A stretch of DNA of 64,000 bases from assembly GCA_009746045.1 (NCBI GenBank), contig RPFO01000002.1:2446506-2510505 (forward strand). Direction: 5' to 3'. Each line of letters starts with the position of its first letter. Within the stretch, counting starts at the first letter, position 1. Under the pieces are notes generated by a model. That model had not been told where the DNA came from and did no database searches. It saw only the letters and a list, made by a program, of their open reading frames with translations. A program made the translations under genes and the position numbers. Origin of the DNA: Mesostigma viride. Taxonomy: Eukaryota > Streptophyta > Mesostigmatophyceae > Mesostigmatales > Mesostigmataceae. Shown piece after piece: positions 1-11,906 of this stretch.

Positions 1-87
1 GGCCATGAAGCTCAAAGGTTCTCCCCACATTCTAAAGATCGTGCAACGATTGCTCCGTGCAAACGTTCCACCCCGTAGCACAGCAAG

Positions 88-361
88 GAATACTTGTCAA
101 AATACACCAAGGAATATATACACAAGGATATACACAAGGAATACTTGTCGATATACACAAGGAATATATACACAAGGATATACACAAGGAATACTTGTCG
201 ATATACACAAGGAATATATACAGAAGGATATACACAAGGAATACTTGTCGATATACACAAGGAATATATACAGAAGGATATACACAAGGAATACTTGTCG
301 ATATACACAAGGAATATATACACAAGGATATACACAAGGAATACTTGTCGATATACACCAA
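88..361. repeat. 50-bp minisatellite in GR intron 8
   Basis: About five copies of a 50-bp AT-rich unit. The marker ATACTTGTCG recurs exactly every 50 bases (141, 191, 241, 291, 341). It lies downstream of the exon 8 donor at 486, within the intron that leaves the window. Each unit is itself built from related sub-units containing ATACACAAGGAAT. The unit occurs nowhere else in the window that I can see. Confidence 0.92.
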
Positions 362-486
362 GGGAACGAAGACTGGTAAGGGCAAATGTACACTGCTGGC
401 TCCTGGGAGGGAGGGTGACTGGCCCCAACAGGGTCGCGCCATGTGGCGCAGCGGGCACGGGTCACCGGTGCAGGCCCGACGCGTAC

Positions 487-3400
487 CGTAGCGGGATGGG
501 CTGGCGGAAGACGATATCGACGTGCGCCCCGAACCCGCGCATGATGGACGCCATCTCCACCGCGATGTAGCTGCGACGTTAGCACAGGGTTCAGCGCGGT
601 GTCAGCGTGGCATGGCATCAGCATGATGTCAGCGCGGCAAGGGCACGCCAACCAGTGCGGGCATCCTTACAATCCCAATAAGACAATGTCCACAAGGACA
701 TGGCTGCACAGGCCCAGCAAAGCAGTGGTTGAGGCATGGATGGTTGGCGCCATGCGGAGATGCTGGTGACACGAGTGCCGACATGCATGAAAACGGAAGG
801 CGACATATTGAGGGGCACGCCCAGGGATTGCAGGGACGGCGGTGCAAGCACGTTGGTGGTGCAAAGCATGGTGGTGGCGGGCACATACCCGCTGCCGAGC
901 ACGATTATCTTCTGGGGCAGCACAGGGAGGGAGAGCAGGTGGTCCGACGTGATGCCCAGCTCCTGCACACGCGCATGCCCACGGGAACCGCGCACGGACA
1001 TGTCAGTGCACAGCACACACGCGCCCACAGGAACCGCACCCACATGCAGCACACAAACACAAACACGTAGCGTGTGCAGACGTGCAGGAACCATTACTGG
1101 CACATTGCATGGCGCGGGACGCTTTGGCGGGGAAGGGAATAGGGCAGGACAAGGCATGGCGCAGGGGACAAGGGGAAGGGCAGGACAAGGCACGGGGCAG
1201 GGGACAAGGGGAAGGGCAGGACAAGGCATGGGGCAGGGGACAAGGGGAAGGGCAGGACAAGGAATGGGGCAGGGGACAAGGGGAAGGGCAGGACAAGGCA
1301 TGGGGCAGGGGACAAGAGGAAGGGCAGGACAAGGCATGGGGCAGGGGACAAGGGGAAGGGCAGGACAAGGCATGGGGCAGGGGACAAGGGGAAGGGCAGG
1401 ACAAGGAATGGGGCAGGGGACAAAGGGAAGGGCAGGACAAGGAATGGGGCAGGGGACAAGGGGAAGGGCAGGACAAGGAATGGGGCAGGGGACAAGGGGA
1501 AGGGCAGGACAAGGAATGGGGCAGGGGACAAGGGGAAGGGCAGGACAAGGAATGGGGCAGGGGACAAGGGGAAGGGCAGGACAAGGCACGGGGCAGGGGA
1601 CAAGGGGAAGGGCAGGACAAGGAATGGGGCAGGGGACAAGGGGAAGGGCAGGACAAGGCACGGGCAGGGGACAAGGGGAAGGGCAGGACAAGGAATGGGG
1701 CAGGGACAAGGGGAAAGGCAGGACAAGGAATGGGGCAGGGGACAAGGGGAAGGGCAGGACAAGGCACGGGGCAGGGGACAAGGGGAAGGGCAGGACAAGG
1801 AATGGGACAGGGGACAAGGGGAAGGGCAGGACAAGGCACGGGGCAGGGGACAAGGGGAAGGGCAGGACAAGGAATGGGGCAGGGGACAAGGGGAAGGGCA
1901 GGACAAGGCATGGGGCAGGGGACAAGGGGAAGGGCAGGACAAGGCATGAGGCAGGGGCAAGGGGAAGGGCAGGACAAGGCATGGGGCAGGGGACAAGGGG
2001 AAGGGCAGGACAAGGCATGAGGAAGGGGACAACGGGGAGGGCAGGACAAGGCATGGGGCAGGGGACAACGGGAGGGCAGGACAAGGCATGGGGCAGGGGA
2101 CAAGGGGAAGGGCAGGACAAGGCATGAGGCAGGGGCAAGGGGAAGGGCAGGACAAGGCATGGGGCAGGGGACAAGGGGAAGGGCAGGACAAGGAATGAGG
2201 CAGGGGACAACGGGGAGGGCAGGACAAGGCATGGGGCAGGGGACAACGGGGAGGGCAGGACAAGGCATGGGGCAGGGGACAAGGGGAAGGGCAGGACAAG
2301 GCATGAGGCAGGGGCAAGGGGAAGGGCAGGACAAGGCATGGGGCAGGGGACAAGGGGAAGGGCAGGACAAGGCATGGGGCAGGGGACAACGGGGAGGGCA
2401 GGACAAGGCATGGGGCAGGGGACAACGGGGAGGGCAGGACAAGGCACGGGGCAGGGGACAAGGGGAAGGGCAGGACAAGGCATGAGGCAGGGGCAAGGGG
2501 AAGGGCAGGACAAGGAATGGGGCAGGGGACAAGGGGAAGGGCAGGACAAGGAATGGGGCAGGGGACAAGGGGAAGGGCAGGACAAGGAATGAGGCAGGGG
2601 ACAACGGGGAGGGCAGGACAAGGCATGGGGCAGGGGCCAACGGGGAGGGCAGGACAAGGCATGGGGCAGGGGACAAGGGGAAGGGCAGGACAAGGCATGA
2701 GGCAGGGGCAAGGGGAAGGGCAGGACAAGGCATGGGGCAGGGGACAAGGGGAAGGGCAGGACAAGGCATGGGGCAGGGGACAAGGGGGAGGGCAGGACAA
2801 GGCATGGGGCAGGGGACAAGGGGAAGGGCAGGACAAGGCATGGGGCAGGGGACAAGGGGAAGGGCAGGACAAGGCATGGGGCAGGGGACAAGGGGAAGGG
2901 CAGGACAAGGCATGGGGCAGGGGACAAGGGGAAGGGCAGGACAAGGCATGGGGCAGGGGACAAGGGGAAGGGCAGGACAAGGAATGGGGCAGGGGACAAG
3001 GGGAGGGCAGGACAAGGCACGGGGCAGGGGACAACGGGGAAGGGCAGGGGACAAGGGGAAGGGCAGGACAAGGCATGGGGCAGGGGACAAGGGGAAGGGC
3101 AGGACAAGGCATGGGGCAGGGGACAAGGGGAAGGGCAGGACAAGGCATGGGGCAGGGGACAAGGGGAAGGGCAGGACAAGGCATGGGGCAGGGGACAAGG
3201 GGAAGGGCAGGACAAGGAATGGGGCAGGGGACAAGGGGAAGGGCAGGACAAGGAATGGGGCAGGGGACAAGGGGGAGGGCAGGGGACAAGGGGAAGGGCA
3301 GGGAAGGAGACAGACTCCTCGTCACCCGGCACCACGGGTGCACACATGCCCCCTTTGATGGCCGGGCCTTGAACAGGCGCCGCGGGGCACATGCTTGGGG

Positions 3401-6400
3401 GGCTCGACGAGGCCCACCCATCCTGAAACACCACCAGTCCACCAGGGATCTGCGCTTGCAACCAGTCAGTTCGCCCAGGCACCCGGGGCGCTCACCTTGC
3501 CAGGGATGTCCAGGTACGACGCACGGCCACCCGTGCAGATGAGGATGTACTTGGTGGTGAGCGTGCGCTGCTCCGCGACAGCGCCGCTCTCGGTGTAAGT
3601 GGTCACCTGCCGCCGCCAGGTGGCGCGCCAGCAGGCCATGAGCGGGCGCGGGCAGCGGCACACAGGCAGATGTCACACGCAAGGTGGACGTCTTCGATCG
3701 CAAGCATCCCAAGTGTTGCAGGTGCCAGGATACTGGTGGCGCAGTGGTTGCAGGACATCCATGTCGCTGGCATGAGCACAATAGTGTCCATAGGGGCTCC
3801 CCAGGCTGTCACGAGCGCAGGCTGGCCAGTGCTCGACGTGACAACCGGAACACACAGCATGCATGAGCTGCCTGCGGACGTTCGGTAAGGCACCAGCACC
3901 CCCGTGATTACGTCGCCCGCACATGAACACCGCCGCTTTCGCTACCCCTGGCTCTCAACACTACAGCCACAGCACATGCACAATTGTAGCCGCCACTACC
4001 TCCCCCTCCCCCATCTCCCTAGCTTACAGCTCAAGGGTGTTGAAAATGATCGGCCCGGCAGATCCCGCGCCGTTGGGCGCCTCACCCTCCAAAGGTTTCG
4101 ACCAACAGCCACCGGGCTCTTTGCCACCCACCTCGACGGTGCACCTTTCCACCCACCTTGACGGTGTTCTTGTCCACCAGGGACCCCTGTCCCTGGATGA
4201 CAGTGACGCCAGCGTTGCCCAGGATGCGACCGTACACGCCGTTCAGCCGTGTGATTTCTTTGGTCTGGCACACGCCACGCGAGCACGACCCACGAGGATG
4301 CATGCGAGCATGATCCACGAGCATGCATGCATGCACGAGCGCATGCACACGCAGTAGTAGAGGCACAGTGCAAGTGATTGGCATCAACTGCTTCAAGGCA
4401 GCATGACCAGATCGGCCACGGAGAGCCAACCAAAGACTTAACAATAGCGTTCCATTCGACATATGCGACACCACACTTGACAAAGCTACAGCTTTAACCC
4501 GACCAGCAACGGCAAATCATTCCTGACAAACCACACAACGCTTCTCGAGTAGACATTCCCCGCAGATATCAAGCGCGGGAGGACTTGCACTACAAAAGCA
4601 TGGGAAGACTTGCACCACAAAGGCAGCAGCAATGCCTCAACGTTTCCGGCAGACCTCAAGGCGAATGGCAAACCATTTCTTATGTGTAATCAGACATGGC
4701 CCTACGATGGGAAGTGCCAACGCCATTTGTCCCACTGAAGAATATAGGCCGCGCGCGGGGTCAGCGCAGCGGCACGCCCACCTTTTTGTCCATGAGCTTG
4801 GCCCAGTCGACCGTGGGAGTGCCGCCCAAGTCCCAGCCGTATCCCTCCGCGTCCTTCCATTCCGCCAGCCAGGGGTGTGGGGGATCGGCACAGTTTTCCA
4901 CAGCCACCACAAGAAGGACCCCACCAGATAAGTGGCAAGCGGTGGTAAGGGCAAGCGCGAGGGGCCACAGGGCAGGGCATGTGCCGTCGCTGCCGTGCAG
5001 ATGCCAGCAGCAACTGCGTCCCTGTGCCTCAAGCTGCCTGCGCACATGCATGTCCCACACCGAAACCGATCAAGGGCCGGTAGAGCCCACACGCGGGCGG
5101 TGGCACGCAACAAAACACCAGCCTGGGAATGGGGCAACATTCCATGAGACAAGCAACGCAGGGCAGAAATCTGGAGAGTCCGGACCATGATAGAACGAGC
5201 CTGCTGTTTTCATATTCGCATCCGTCGAGTCATTCAGGATGATGAATATGAATGATGATGGAGATTGACAGAATTGGAACTGAATAGCCCGGTACGCTAA
5301 CACTACTACTAAATACTGAATAGCCCGGTACGCTGACACTACTACTAAATACTGAATAGCCCGGTACGCTAACACTACTACTAAATACTGAATAGCCCGG
5401 TACGCTAACACTATGGCTGGCCCGGTACGCTAACACTATGGCTGGCTGACATTCAGAGCGAGACCTAGACGGTTTAGCAAAAAGCAAACTCACGTAATCA
5501 GTGCATTTGTTCCTAGCCGCCAGGAGTGTCCGGTTGTAAGGCCGCTGCTGCGATCGCTCTCCTGCCATATTAATAGATGTAACTATGCTATATAGTAGTA
5601 TTTTAACTTATTGGCATCCACGGAAAAGCCCCCCGCCTGCAGTTCATGCCAAGAAACTACGCGCCAGCACCTACCCCGCCTCCACCCACGTCCCACCCGT
5701 ACGACATGGCTCTACCGCCGCAATTCGCATGCAACCAAACCAACCGATTCCCATGGCCAGACCGGCAAACAGCGCCAACAATCAGGGTACCGCATGGACA
5801 CAGGTGGGAAAAGTGCAGGAGTTACACACAGATATGGCATTCGGCAGCAATACACAGTATGGGCCCACTGGGGGCAGCTGTCAGGGTGCTTGCGCAGCAT
5901 GTAAGTCAGCCCACACGTGACTAGCGCATGAGCACGACAGAATGCGTCCCACGCAGCATGCCGTGAAGTACCGAACATGACAAGCAAATGGCTGCAACAT
6001 TGCCCATGGCCCACCAACAACGGCTCCACACCCTGGTACGATCAACAAGTCACCATAACCAGCCACTGAACCCAGTCAACACAACGCGCTCCATTTACAA
6101 ACACGATGGTCACCGCCACGGTTCCATGCTGCGTTGTCACACATGCCCATGCCCTGGCATGCAAACCACATCCCCACCTCAAAGTCGGAGCGGAAGGCGC
6201 CACCATACATAAGCAGCTTCTTGGGCACGCAACCGCGCAGCACGCAGCTGCCAGGTGGTGGCATACGGTGGCGTATGGTGGCACCGACGCACAGAGTTGA
6301 GCAAGAATGGGCAGAAAGGCCGGCATGAGATGCAGCTGCCATGTGGCAACACAAAAGCAGCCAGCCTGCATGTACATGTAGACAGGCCAAGGCTGCGTGC

Positions 6401-8819
6401 GTGCCGGTGGGGATCTGTTGGCGCAGCCACGCAGGTGCTTGCCAGGGAGCGCTCCCCTTGCCCCACCCTGCCGCAGCGCTCCCCTTGCCCCACCGTGCCC
6501 CAGCTCTCCCCTTGCCCCACCCTGCCGCAGCCCTCCCCTTGCCCCACCGTGCCGCAGCGCTCCCCTTGCCCCACCCTGCCGCAGCGCTCCCCTTGCCCTA
6601 CCGTGCCGCAGCGCTCCCCTTGCCCCACCCTGCCGCAGCCCTCCCCTTGCCCCACCGTGCCGCAGCGCTCCCCTTGCCCCACCCTGCCGCAGCACTCCCC
6701 TTGCCCCACCGTGCCGCAGCGCTCCCCTTGCCCCACCGTGCCGCAGCGCTCCCCTTGCCCCACCCTGCCGCAGCCCTCCCCTTGCCCCACCGTGCCGCAG
6801 CGCCCCCCTTGCCCCACCATGCCGCAGCACTCCCCTTGCCCCACCGTGCCGCAGCGCTCCCCTTGCCCCACCGTGCCGCCGCGCTCCCTTGCCCCACCAT
6901 GCCGCAGCGTGCCCCACCCTGCCGCAGCACTCCCCTTGCCCCACCGTGCCGCAGCGCTCCCCTTGCCCCACCCTGCCGCAGCGCTCCCATTGCCCCACCG
7001 TGCCGCCGCGCTCCCCTTGCCCCACCATGCCGCAGCGTGCCCCACCCTGCCGCAGCACTCCCCTTGCCCCACCGTGCCGCAGCGCTCCCCTTGCCCCACC
7101 CTGCCGCAGCGCTCCCCTTGCCCCACCGTGCCGCAGAGCTCCCCTTGCCCCACCGTGCCGCAGCGCTCCCCTTGCCCCACCCTGCCGCCGCGCTCCCCTT
7201 GCCCCACCATGCCGCAGCGTGCCCCACCCTGCCGCAGCACTCCTCTTGCCCCACCGTGCCGCAGCGCTCCCATTGCCCCACCGTGCCGCAGCACTCCCCT
7301 TGCCCCACCCTGCCGCAGCGCTCCCATTGCCCCACCGTGCCGCAGCGCTCCCCTTGCCCCACCATGCCGCAGCACGCCCCTTGCCCCACCATGCCGCAGC
7401 ACGCCCCTTGCCCCACCGTGCCGCAGCACTCCCCTTGCCCCACCCTGCCGCAGCGCTCCCTTGCCCCACCCTGCCGCAGCACTCCCCTTGCCCCACCCTG
7501 CCGCAGCACTCCCCTTGCCCCACCATGCCGCAGCACGCCCCTTGCCCCACCATGCCGCAGCACGCCCCTTGCCCCACCGTGCCGCAGCACGCCCCTTGCC
7601 CCACCGTGCTGCAGCGCTCCCCTTGCCCCACCGTGCCGCAGCGCTCCCCTTGCCCCACCGTGCTGGGTGTGTCACGATCGACATGGCAGGCACCCGCACG
7701 AGCTACCAGCGCAATATGAGGGGCAAGCGCCACATGTGGGGACCCCAAAGTGGGCCACCAGCAGGAATTGCCAGAGTAGATGTGGCTTGCCGTCTGATAT
7801 TGCCTTCCAGGGCGTGCACCAAGTGGTGCATCCGTTCCCTCATCGGGCACAGGTGGCATGGTGCATCCGTGCGCATGCGGAACAGTGATGAGGGGGGCAC
7901 GGGGAGAGGCTCCCCCCTTGGTGGCACGAGGGAAAAAGGGGTGTAGGAGTTGTAGATGATGTGTTGGACACCATATTGACCACTGCACATGGTATTATTA
8001 TAAAGGGTATACAAATAATATGGACCGCCAACTGCCCAAAGCAGCGATCAGGCCAGTGAGGAGGCCAACTGCCCGACATCGGCAAGCTGCCATGGTATCC
8101 AGGGCAACTCTCTCCCGTATCCATGACCCTTTCGATCCATCGTCCATAATGGTGTCAACATTTCAAAAGACTCGGTAAGCCTGAAGGATCCACGCAATCT
8201 CCTTTCGCTCAGCGATGTTGCAGCCAAGCAGCTGTGGGAGGTGTACTGTAGCAGTTCCGTTGAGACCTTATGCCAACAGCACCCTGCTGCGTTCACACTT
8301 TATCCACTACTTAACGTGCAATGACGAACAGCTAGGACCCACAGAAGAAAATAAGGTCATAGTCGCCGACAGGTATTCCAGGCAGACATGCCGGGATGCG
8401 ACTGGACAAATAGGGACCAGCGCAAACAACGTAATTGTACTTACGTGCCCCCGAGTCCTCCCGTAATCTCCGAGCTTACGGGGTCGAAGGGCATTTCGAT
8501 AACGGCCACCTGCGAATTCCATTCAATCGCAGATAAGCGGAGGTAAGGAATACGTTCCCACGTTCCCCCCAGGTAAAAAAGGGGGTGGGGGGGAGAGCGG
8601 GTAGCCAAAAGTACAGATAACGCTTCCAGACAAAGAAATTAAAATTGAAATGGTACACCAACCCGGCCATTCTCTGGAACATGTCTCCTGTGACAGTGCA
8701 TCACGCACCTTAGCACCGGCTTCCGCCGCTCGCCTGGAAGCCCGGACGCCACCACTCCCCCCACCAATACAGATAAGATCCCAATCGAAGTTATCATCAT
8801 GCGTGTAGGATTTCGCCAT
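487..8819 (-). CDS. GR: Glutathione reductase, N-terminal half (exons 1-8; gene continues beyond left edge)
   Basis: FAD/NADPH disulfide reductase that regenerates GSH from GSSG. Exons on the minus strand: 8709-8819, 8445-8509, 6178-6247, 4782-4853, 4157-4264, 3496-3606, 889-962, 487-570. All introns are GT-AG and every phase joins, giving 231 codons plus 2 bases. Visible motifs: FAD-binding CIGGGSGGVRASR (residues ~17-29); the redox-active disulfide and following residues CVLRGCVPKK (~60-69), formed only by splicing exon 2 to exon 3; ICTGGRASYLDIPGK; and the NADPH-binding VLGSGYIAVE made by joining exons 7 and 8. The ATG at 8819 is preceded by an in-frame TAA with no transit peptide between, so this model is cytosolic. 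The usual length is ~500 residues, so the interface domain lies outside the window. CVxRGCVPKK favours plant-type GR over thioredoxin reductase. The exon 5 donor (AAG|GTGGGT) is the least certain junction; an alternative lies 12 bases downstream. Confidence 0.9.
1134..3305. repeat. 36-bp minisatellite, ~60 copies, in GR intron 6
   Basis: Nearly uninterrupted 36-bp unit with core GGGGACAAGGGGAAGGGCAG and ACAAGGCATGGGG, with variants (GGCATGAGG, GGAATGGGG, ACAACGGGG) spread along the array. It sits between GR exon 6 (ends 3496) and exon 7 (starts 962). In the GR sense direction it is C/T-rich and contains no AG dinucleotide that I could find. Because 36 is a multiple of three and the unit lacks stops, several frames stay open for hundreds of codons on both strands; these are not genes. 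Confidence 0.95.
5282..5452. repeat. 36-bp tandem repeat in GR intron 3
   Basis: About four and a half copies of a 36-bp unit carrying AGCCCGGTACGCTAACACTA followed by a CTACTAAATACT tail. The last copies switch to a shorter variant ending ATGGCTGG. It lies between GR exons 3 and 4. The same unit length as the intron 6 array is probably coincidence, since the sequences are unrelated. Confidence 0.85.
6448..7665. repeat. 27-bp minisatellite, ~45 copies, in GR intron 2
   Basis: Unit CCGCAGCGCTCCCCTTGCCC plus CACCGTG, with point variants (CCTG/CATG endings, CAC/CCC). It lies between GR exon 2 (8445-8509) and exon 3 (6178-6247). Some units are truncated to GCAGCGTGCCCCACCCT, and these short units recur about every 160-300 bp, suggesting higher-order expansion. 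Long open frames rich in AAARWGKG or PLPHRAAAL are by-products of a 27-bp period. Confidence 0.95.
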
Positions 8820-9215
8820 TCCAGATATAGATGCAAGGAGTAAGGATTACTGCGTACTATCCAGTGAACAGGAGGTTGTCTCCGCTTTTTTTTTTTTGGC
8901 ACCTCCACAACCTTTCCTACCGAAACACGTACGCCATGTGCTTGCGTAATCTTTTCTGGACCGAGTCTGTGTCGACACGTGCTCACGAGGACAGCGGGGT
9001 CAACCGAATGAACCGATGCGGGTCCAACCGGGAGAAGCGCGACTAGACTACATAATGGGTCGTCGTACTATATACTATATAAGACTCGAGTAGAGTCCAC
9101 TGCTTGCTCTTTGCGTTATGTTGGATACCCGAACAACGATGTCGCCATCCATGATATCCGGCCCTCTGCCGATATGATACTGTCGGGGTATGACCGGCGT
9201 GGGATCCAACTGAAC
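8820..9215. other. Upstream region of GR
   Basis: Non-coding as far as I can see. It should hold the GR promoter (reading leftwards), but I found no convincing core motif on the minus strand. An A/T-rich TATATAAG at about 9074-9081 reads rightwards and has no gene attached. Confidence 0.4.
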
Positions 9216-9715
9216 TGAACTCGACTGAACGGGGTCTCCATACTCCATCGATACTTTTTACTTACGCCAACCGGACACTGGACAGGCGGGCGGGGGGCCA
9301 ATATTTGCTGACTGCAGGACCACACTCGAGTCTCGGGGGGACGCAGAATCGACAATTAATCCCAAAGATTTACTGTAGTCGGGGTAAAATTGGCTCTTTT
9401 TTAGCAAATTAGCAAATTAGCGGAGGCGGGGGCCGAGATTAATTAAGAGGTACCTTGAAATGAACTCGACTGAACGGGGTCTCCATACTCCATCGATACT
9501 TTTTACTTACGCCAACCGGACACTGGACAGGCGGGCGGGGGGCCAATATTTGCTGACTGCAGGACCACACTCGAGTCTCGGGGGGACGCAGAATCGACAA
9601 TTAATCCCAAAGATTTACTGTAGTCGGGGTAAAATTGGCTCTTTTTTAGCAAATTTAGCAAATTAGCAAATTAGCGGAAGGCGGGGGCCGAGATTAATTA
9701 AGAGGTACCTTGAAA
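9216..9715. repeat. 245-bp tandem duplication
   Basis: Two adjacent near-identical copies begin with TGAACTCGACTGAACGGGGT at 9216 and 9461. Each runs through a CATCGATACTTTTTACTTAC stretch to short AGCAAATT repeats and a GAGATTAATTAAGAGGTACC end. The second copy runs into the inverted-repeat element at 9690. Confidence 0.9.
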
Positions 9716-10296
9716 TTAAATAAGACGCACACCTCTATCGAGATATATGTTCGGAGGCGAATTTCTATTGGCGTTAATTTGTAGTATTGTACGAAAACAT
9801 GTCAAGGGTGACGGAAAGAAGGACTTATGTTCCAATTCAATTCAATGCACGACGGTATTGGACGGAGTTCCCGGTCTGGCAAGCGGATTTTGGATCTCAC
9901 GTTCAGAAAAGGGCTTGGGTACACGACGCGGCGCGACGTACGTTGTAAAATGGCTCGCAGAAAAGGAACCGTGGCGACTATTTGGCGCCGCGTCGGTCTT
10001 GACGTTGTTTGCTCCGTTGGATCTGCATCTACGGCGTTCGTGGGTTGTTTCGAAACCCGGTCGATGAGATTTTACGGAGAAGTAGGGTATATAAGTGATC
10101 TTTATTGTTTTCTTGATATAAGTGATCCTTTTTTGACCAAGCGGTGAACTGAATGTAGAAGTCGGAATAAATTATACGGTCTGACACGTTGTCGTACTAT
10201 ACTACAACTTAACGCCAATAGAAATTCGCCTCCAAAAATATATCTGGATAGAGGCGTGCCTCTTATTTAATTTCAAGGTACCTCTTATTTAATCTC
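9690..10296. mobile_element. Non-autonomous element with ~110-bp terminal inverted repeats
   Basis: The left end (9690-~9804, GAGATTAATTAAGAGGTACC...) returns as a reverse complement at ~10188-10296 with scattered differences. The interior is ~380 bp. A 106-codon open frame (9827-10147) lies in it; I recognise no transposase signature, so it is probably spurious. No clear target-site duplication. Class unknown: a long-TIR MITE or foldback element. Confidence 0.8.
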
Positions 10297-10349
10297 GGGC
10301 GGCGCCCTCCGGGAGTCGGGGTAAAATTGGTTAATTTGTAAACTGGGGA

Positions 10350-10990
10350 CAACCTAGTCGGGGTAAAATTGGCTCTTTTTTAGCAAATTTAGCAAATTAG
10401 CAAATTAGCGGAGGCCGGGGGGCGAGATTAATTAAGAGGTACCTTGAAATTAAATAAGACGCATGCCTCTGTCGAGATATATGTTTGGAGGCGAGTTTCT
10501 ATTGGCGTTAATTTGTAGTATTGTACGACAACTGTCAAGGGTGACGGCATGTACTGAAATCGCGGATACTTTCTAGATCGATTGCGCATTCGACGGTTAA
10601 AAGGCAGAGCTGCGGTTGAAAGTACTGTACGTGGGGGGGACGGTGTTACAACGGGGGGGGGACGCATTTATGGGGGGGGGGGACGGTGTTACAACGGGGG
10701 ACGGTGTTACAACGGGGGGACGGTGTTACAACGGGAGGGCGAGATTAATTAAGAGGTACCTTGAAATTAAATAAGACGCATGCCTCTATCGAGATATATG
10801 TTTGCAGGCGAGTTTCTATTGGCGTAAATTTGCAGTATTGTACGACAACTGTCAAGGGTGACGGCATGTACTGAAATCGCGGAAGTGGCGCGGAGACGTT
10901 TCTACTTTCTAGATCGATTGCGCATTCGACGGTTAAGAGGCAGAGGTGCGGTCGACTGGCAGTACTGTACGACGGTGTTGGACGGAATTT
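10350..10990. repeat. Partial, tandem copies of the 9690 element and its flank
   Basis: The flank GTAAAATTGGCTCTTTTTTAG plus the left TIR recurs at about 10360-10545, and the TIR again at 10741-10850, each followed by shared sequence (CTTTCTAGATCGATTGCGCA). Between them are short G-rich direct repeats containing GGACGGTGTTACAACGGG (about 10630-10737). Part of the flank recurs at 11265-11300 (TTGTAAACTGGGGACAACCT). Confidence 0.8.
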
Positions 10991-11906
10991 CCGGTTAGCG
11001 ATGCGGTCTAAAGCTTTGCATGTCACGTTGTCGGATCTTAGCCCTTGCGTCGCGCTGTGCTGTGGCGAACTTATTCTCCGCCGTCAGATTGCACCGTCGA
11101 TGAGCGTCGATGCTCGTCGATGAACCCAACGCAAGCCATGTGACGAAAAGAAGTAAAAATTGGTGCGGCGGCCTCTACGGCTGAGTTTGGTCAAGTACGC
11201 AACTTGTAGCCCGGCGACTCCACGTAGAGCAGTCCGCAGGTAGTCCGCCGGCGTTAATTTGTTAATTTTGTTAATTTGTAAACTGGGGACAACCTAGTCA
11301 GTAAAAAAATGTAGTCGAGACTGCTGAAGGGAGTAAGAATGCATTATTTTGCCATTTTGTGCCGAATTTGTGGATAACATTGAATCAGCTGTGTGTTGAA
11401 TCATGTAACAAGCCTACAAATACTGATCGATCTCATGTTGACGGGTAACCGTAGGAAATGTCTATGCTGCAGATGGCTGCTATTGAAGCAAACATAATTC
11501 TTTCCGTCATAGAACAATGATGCACATTGTTTGTATACGTGGGGGCCGCCGCCCAGTTAATTTTGCGAAGCCTGGTTTTGCCACCGGGAAATTGCCCTCG
11601 GACTGGAAAGTGACAGGTAAATTGAAAATGTAACTAGCAGAGCATCAACTTAGCTGCTTTCCTGGTGTATTGCTGTAGTCATTTGGCGTACTGAGCCTTG
11701 CCGACGTAGTCAGCATGCTTCTGCCCACAGAGCCCGCGATCCAGCGTTTTGTGAGAAGGCGGTTCACCTACTTCGCTAGGCGCGTGTTTTCGGCACACTG
11801 GCAGGAGCAGGCGCGCTCTTGCCGCTAAAAACCGCTGGAAACCGCTGGAAACCGCAGTGGGGTGCTCTGGTTAGACCCTGAGAGTGAGCTTTTTGTTCGG
11901 TTCAGC
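10991..11906. other. Upstream region of the ankyrin gene
   Basis: No coding exon recognised. Apart from the 35-bp repeat at 11265-11300 I see no structure. It should contain the promoter and 5' leader of the plus-strand gene starting at 11907. Confidence 0.4.

Noticed and set aside
618..3781. Proline/cysteine-rich frames of 755-954 codons on the minus strand and Gly/Gln-rich frames on the plus strand
   Set aside because: They are readings of the 36-bp array, open in several frames at once because the unit lacks stops; real GR exons lie at their edges.
6042..7988. Frames up to 648 codons (RWGKGSAAA / PLPHRAAAL repeats) on both strands
   Set aside because: By-products of a 27-bp intronic array without stop codons.
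8639..8986. N-terminal extension or transit peptide for GR
   Set aside because: That frame differs from the MAKSYTHDD frame, which has an in-frame TAA shortly upstream of the ATG.
9071..9081. TATA box TATATAAG
   Set aside because: Reads away from GR and has no exon downstream before the repeats.
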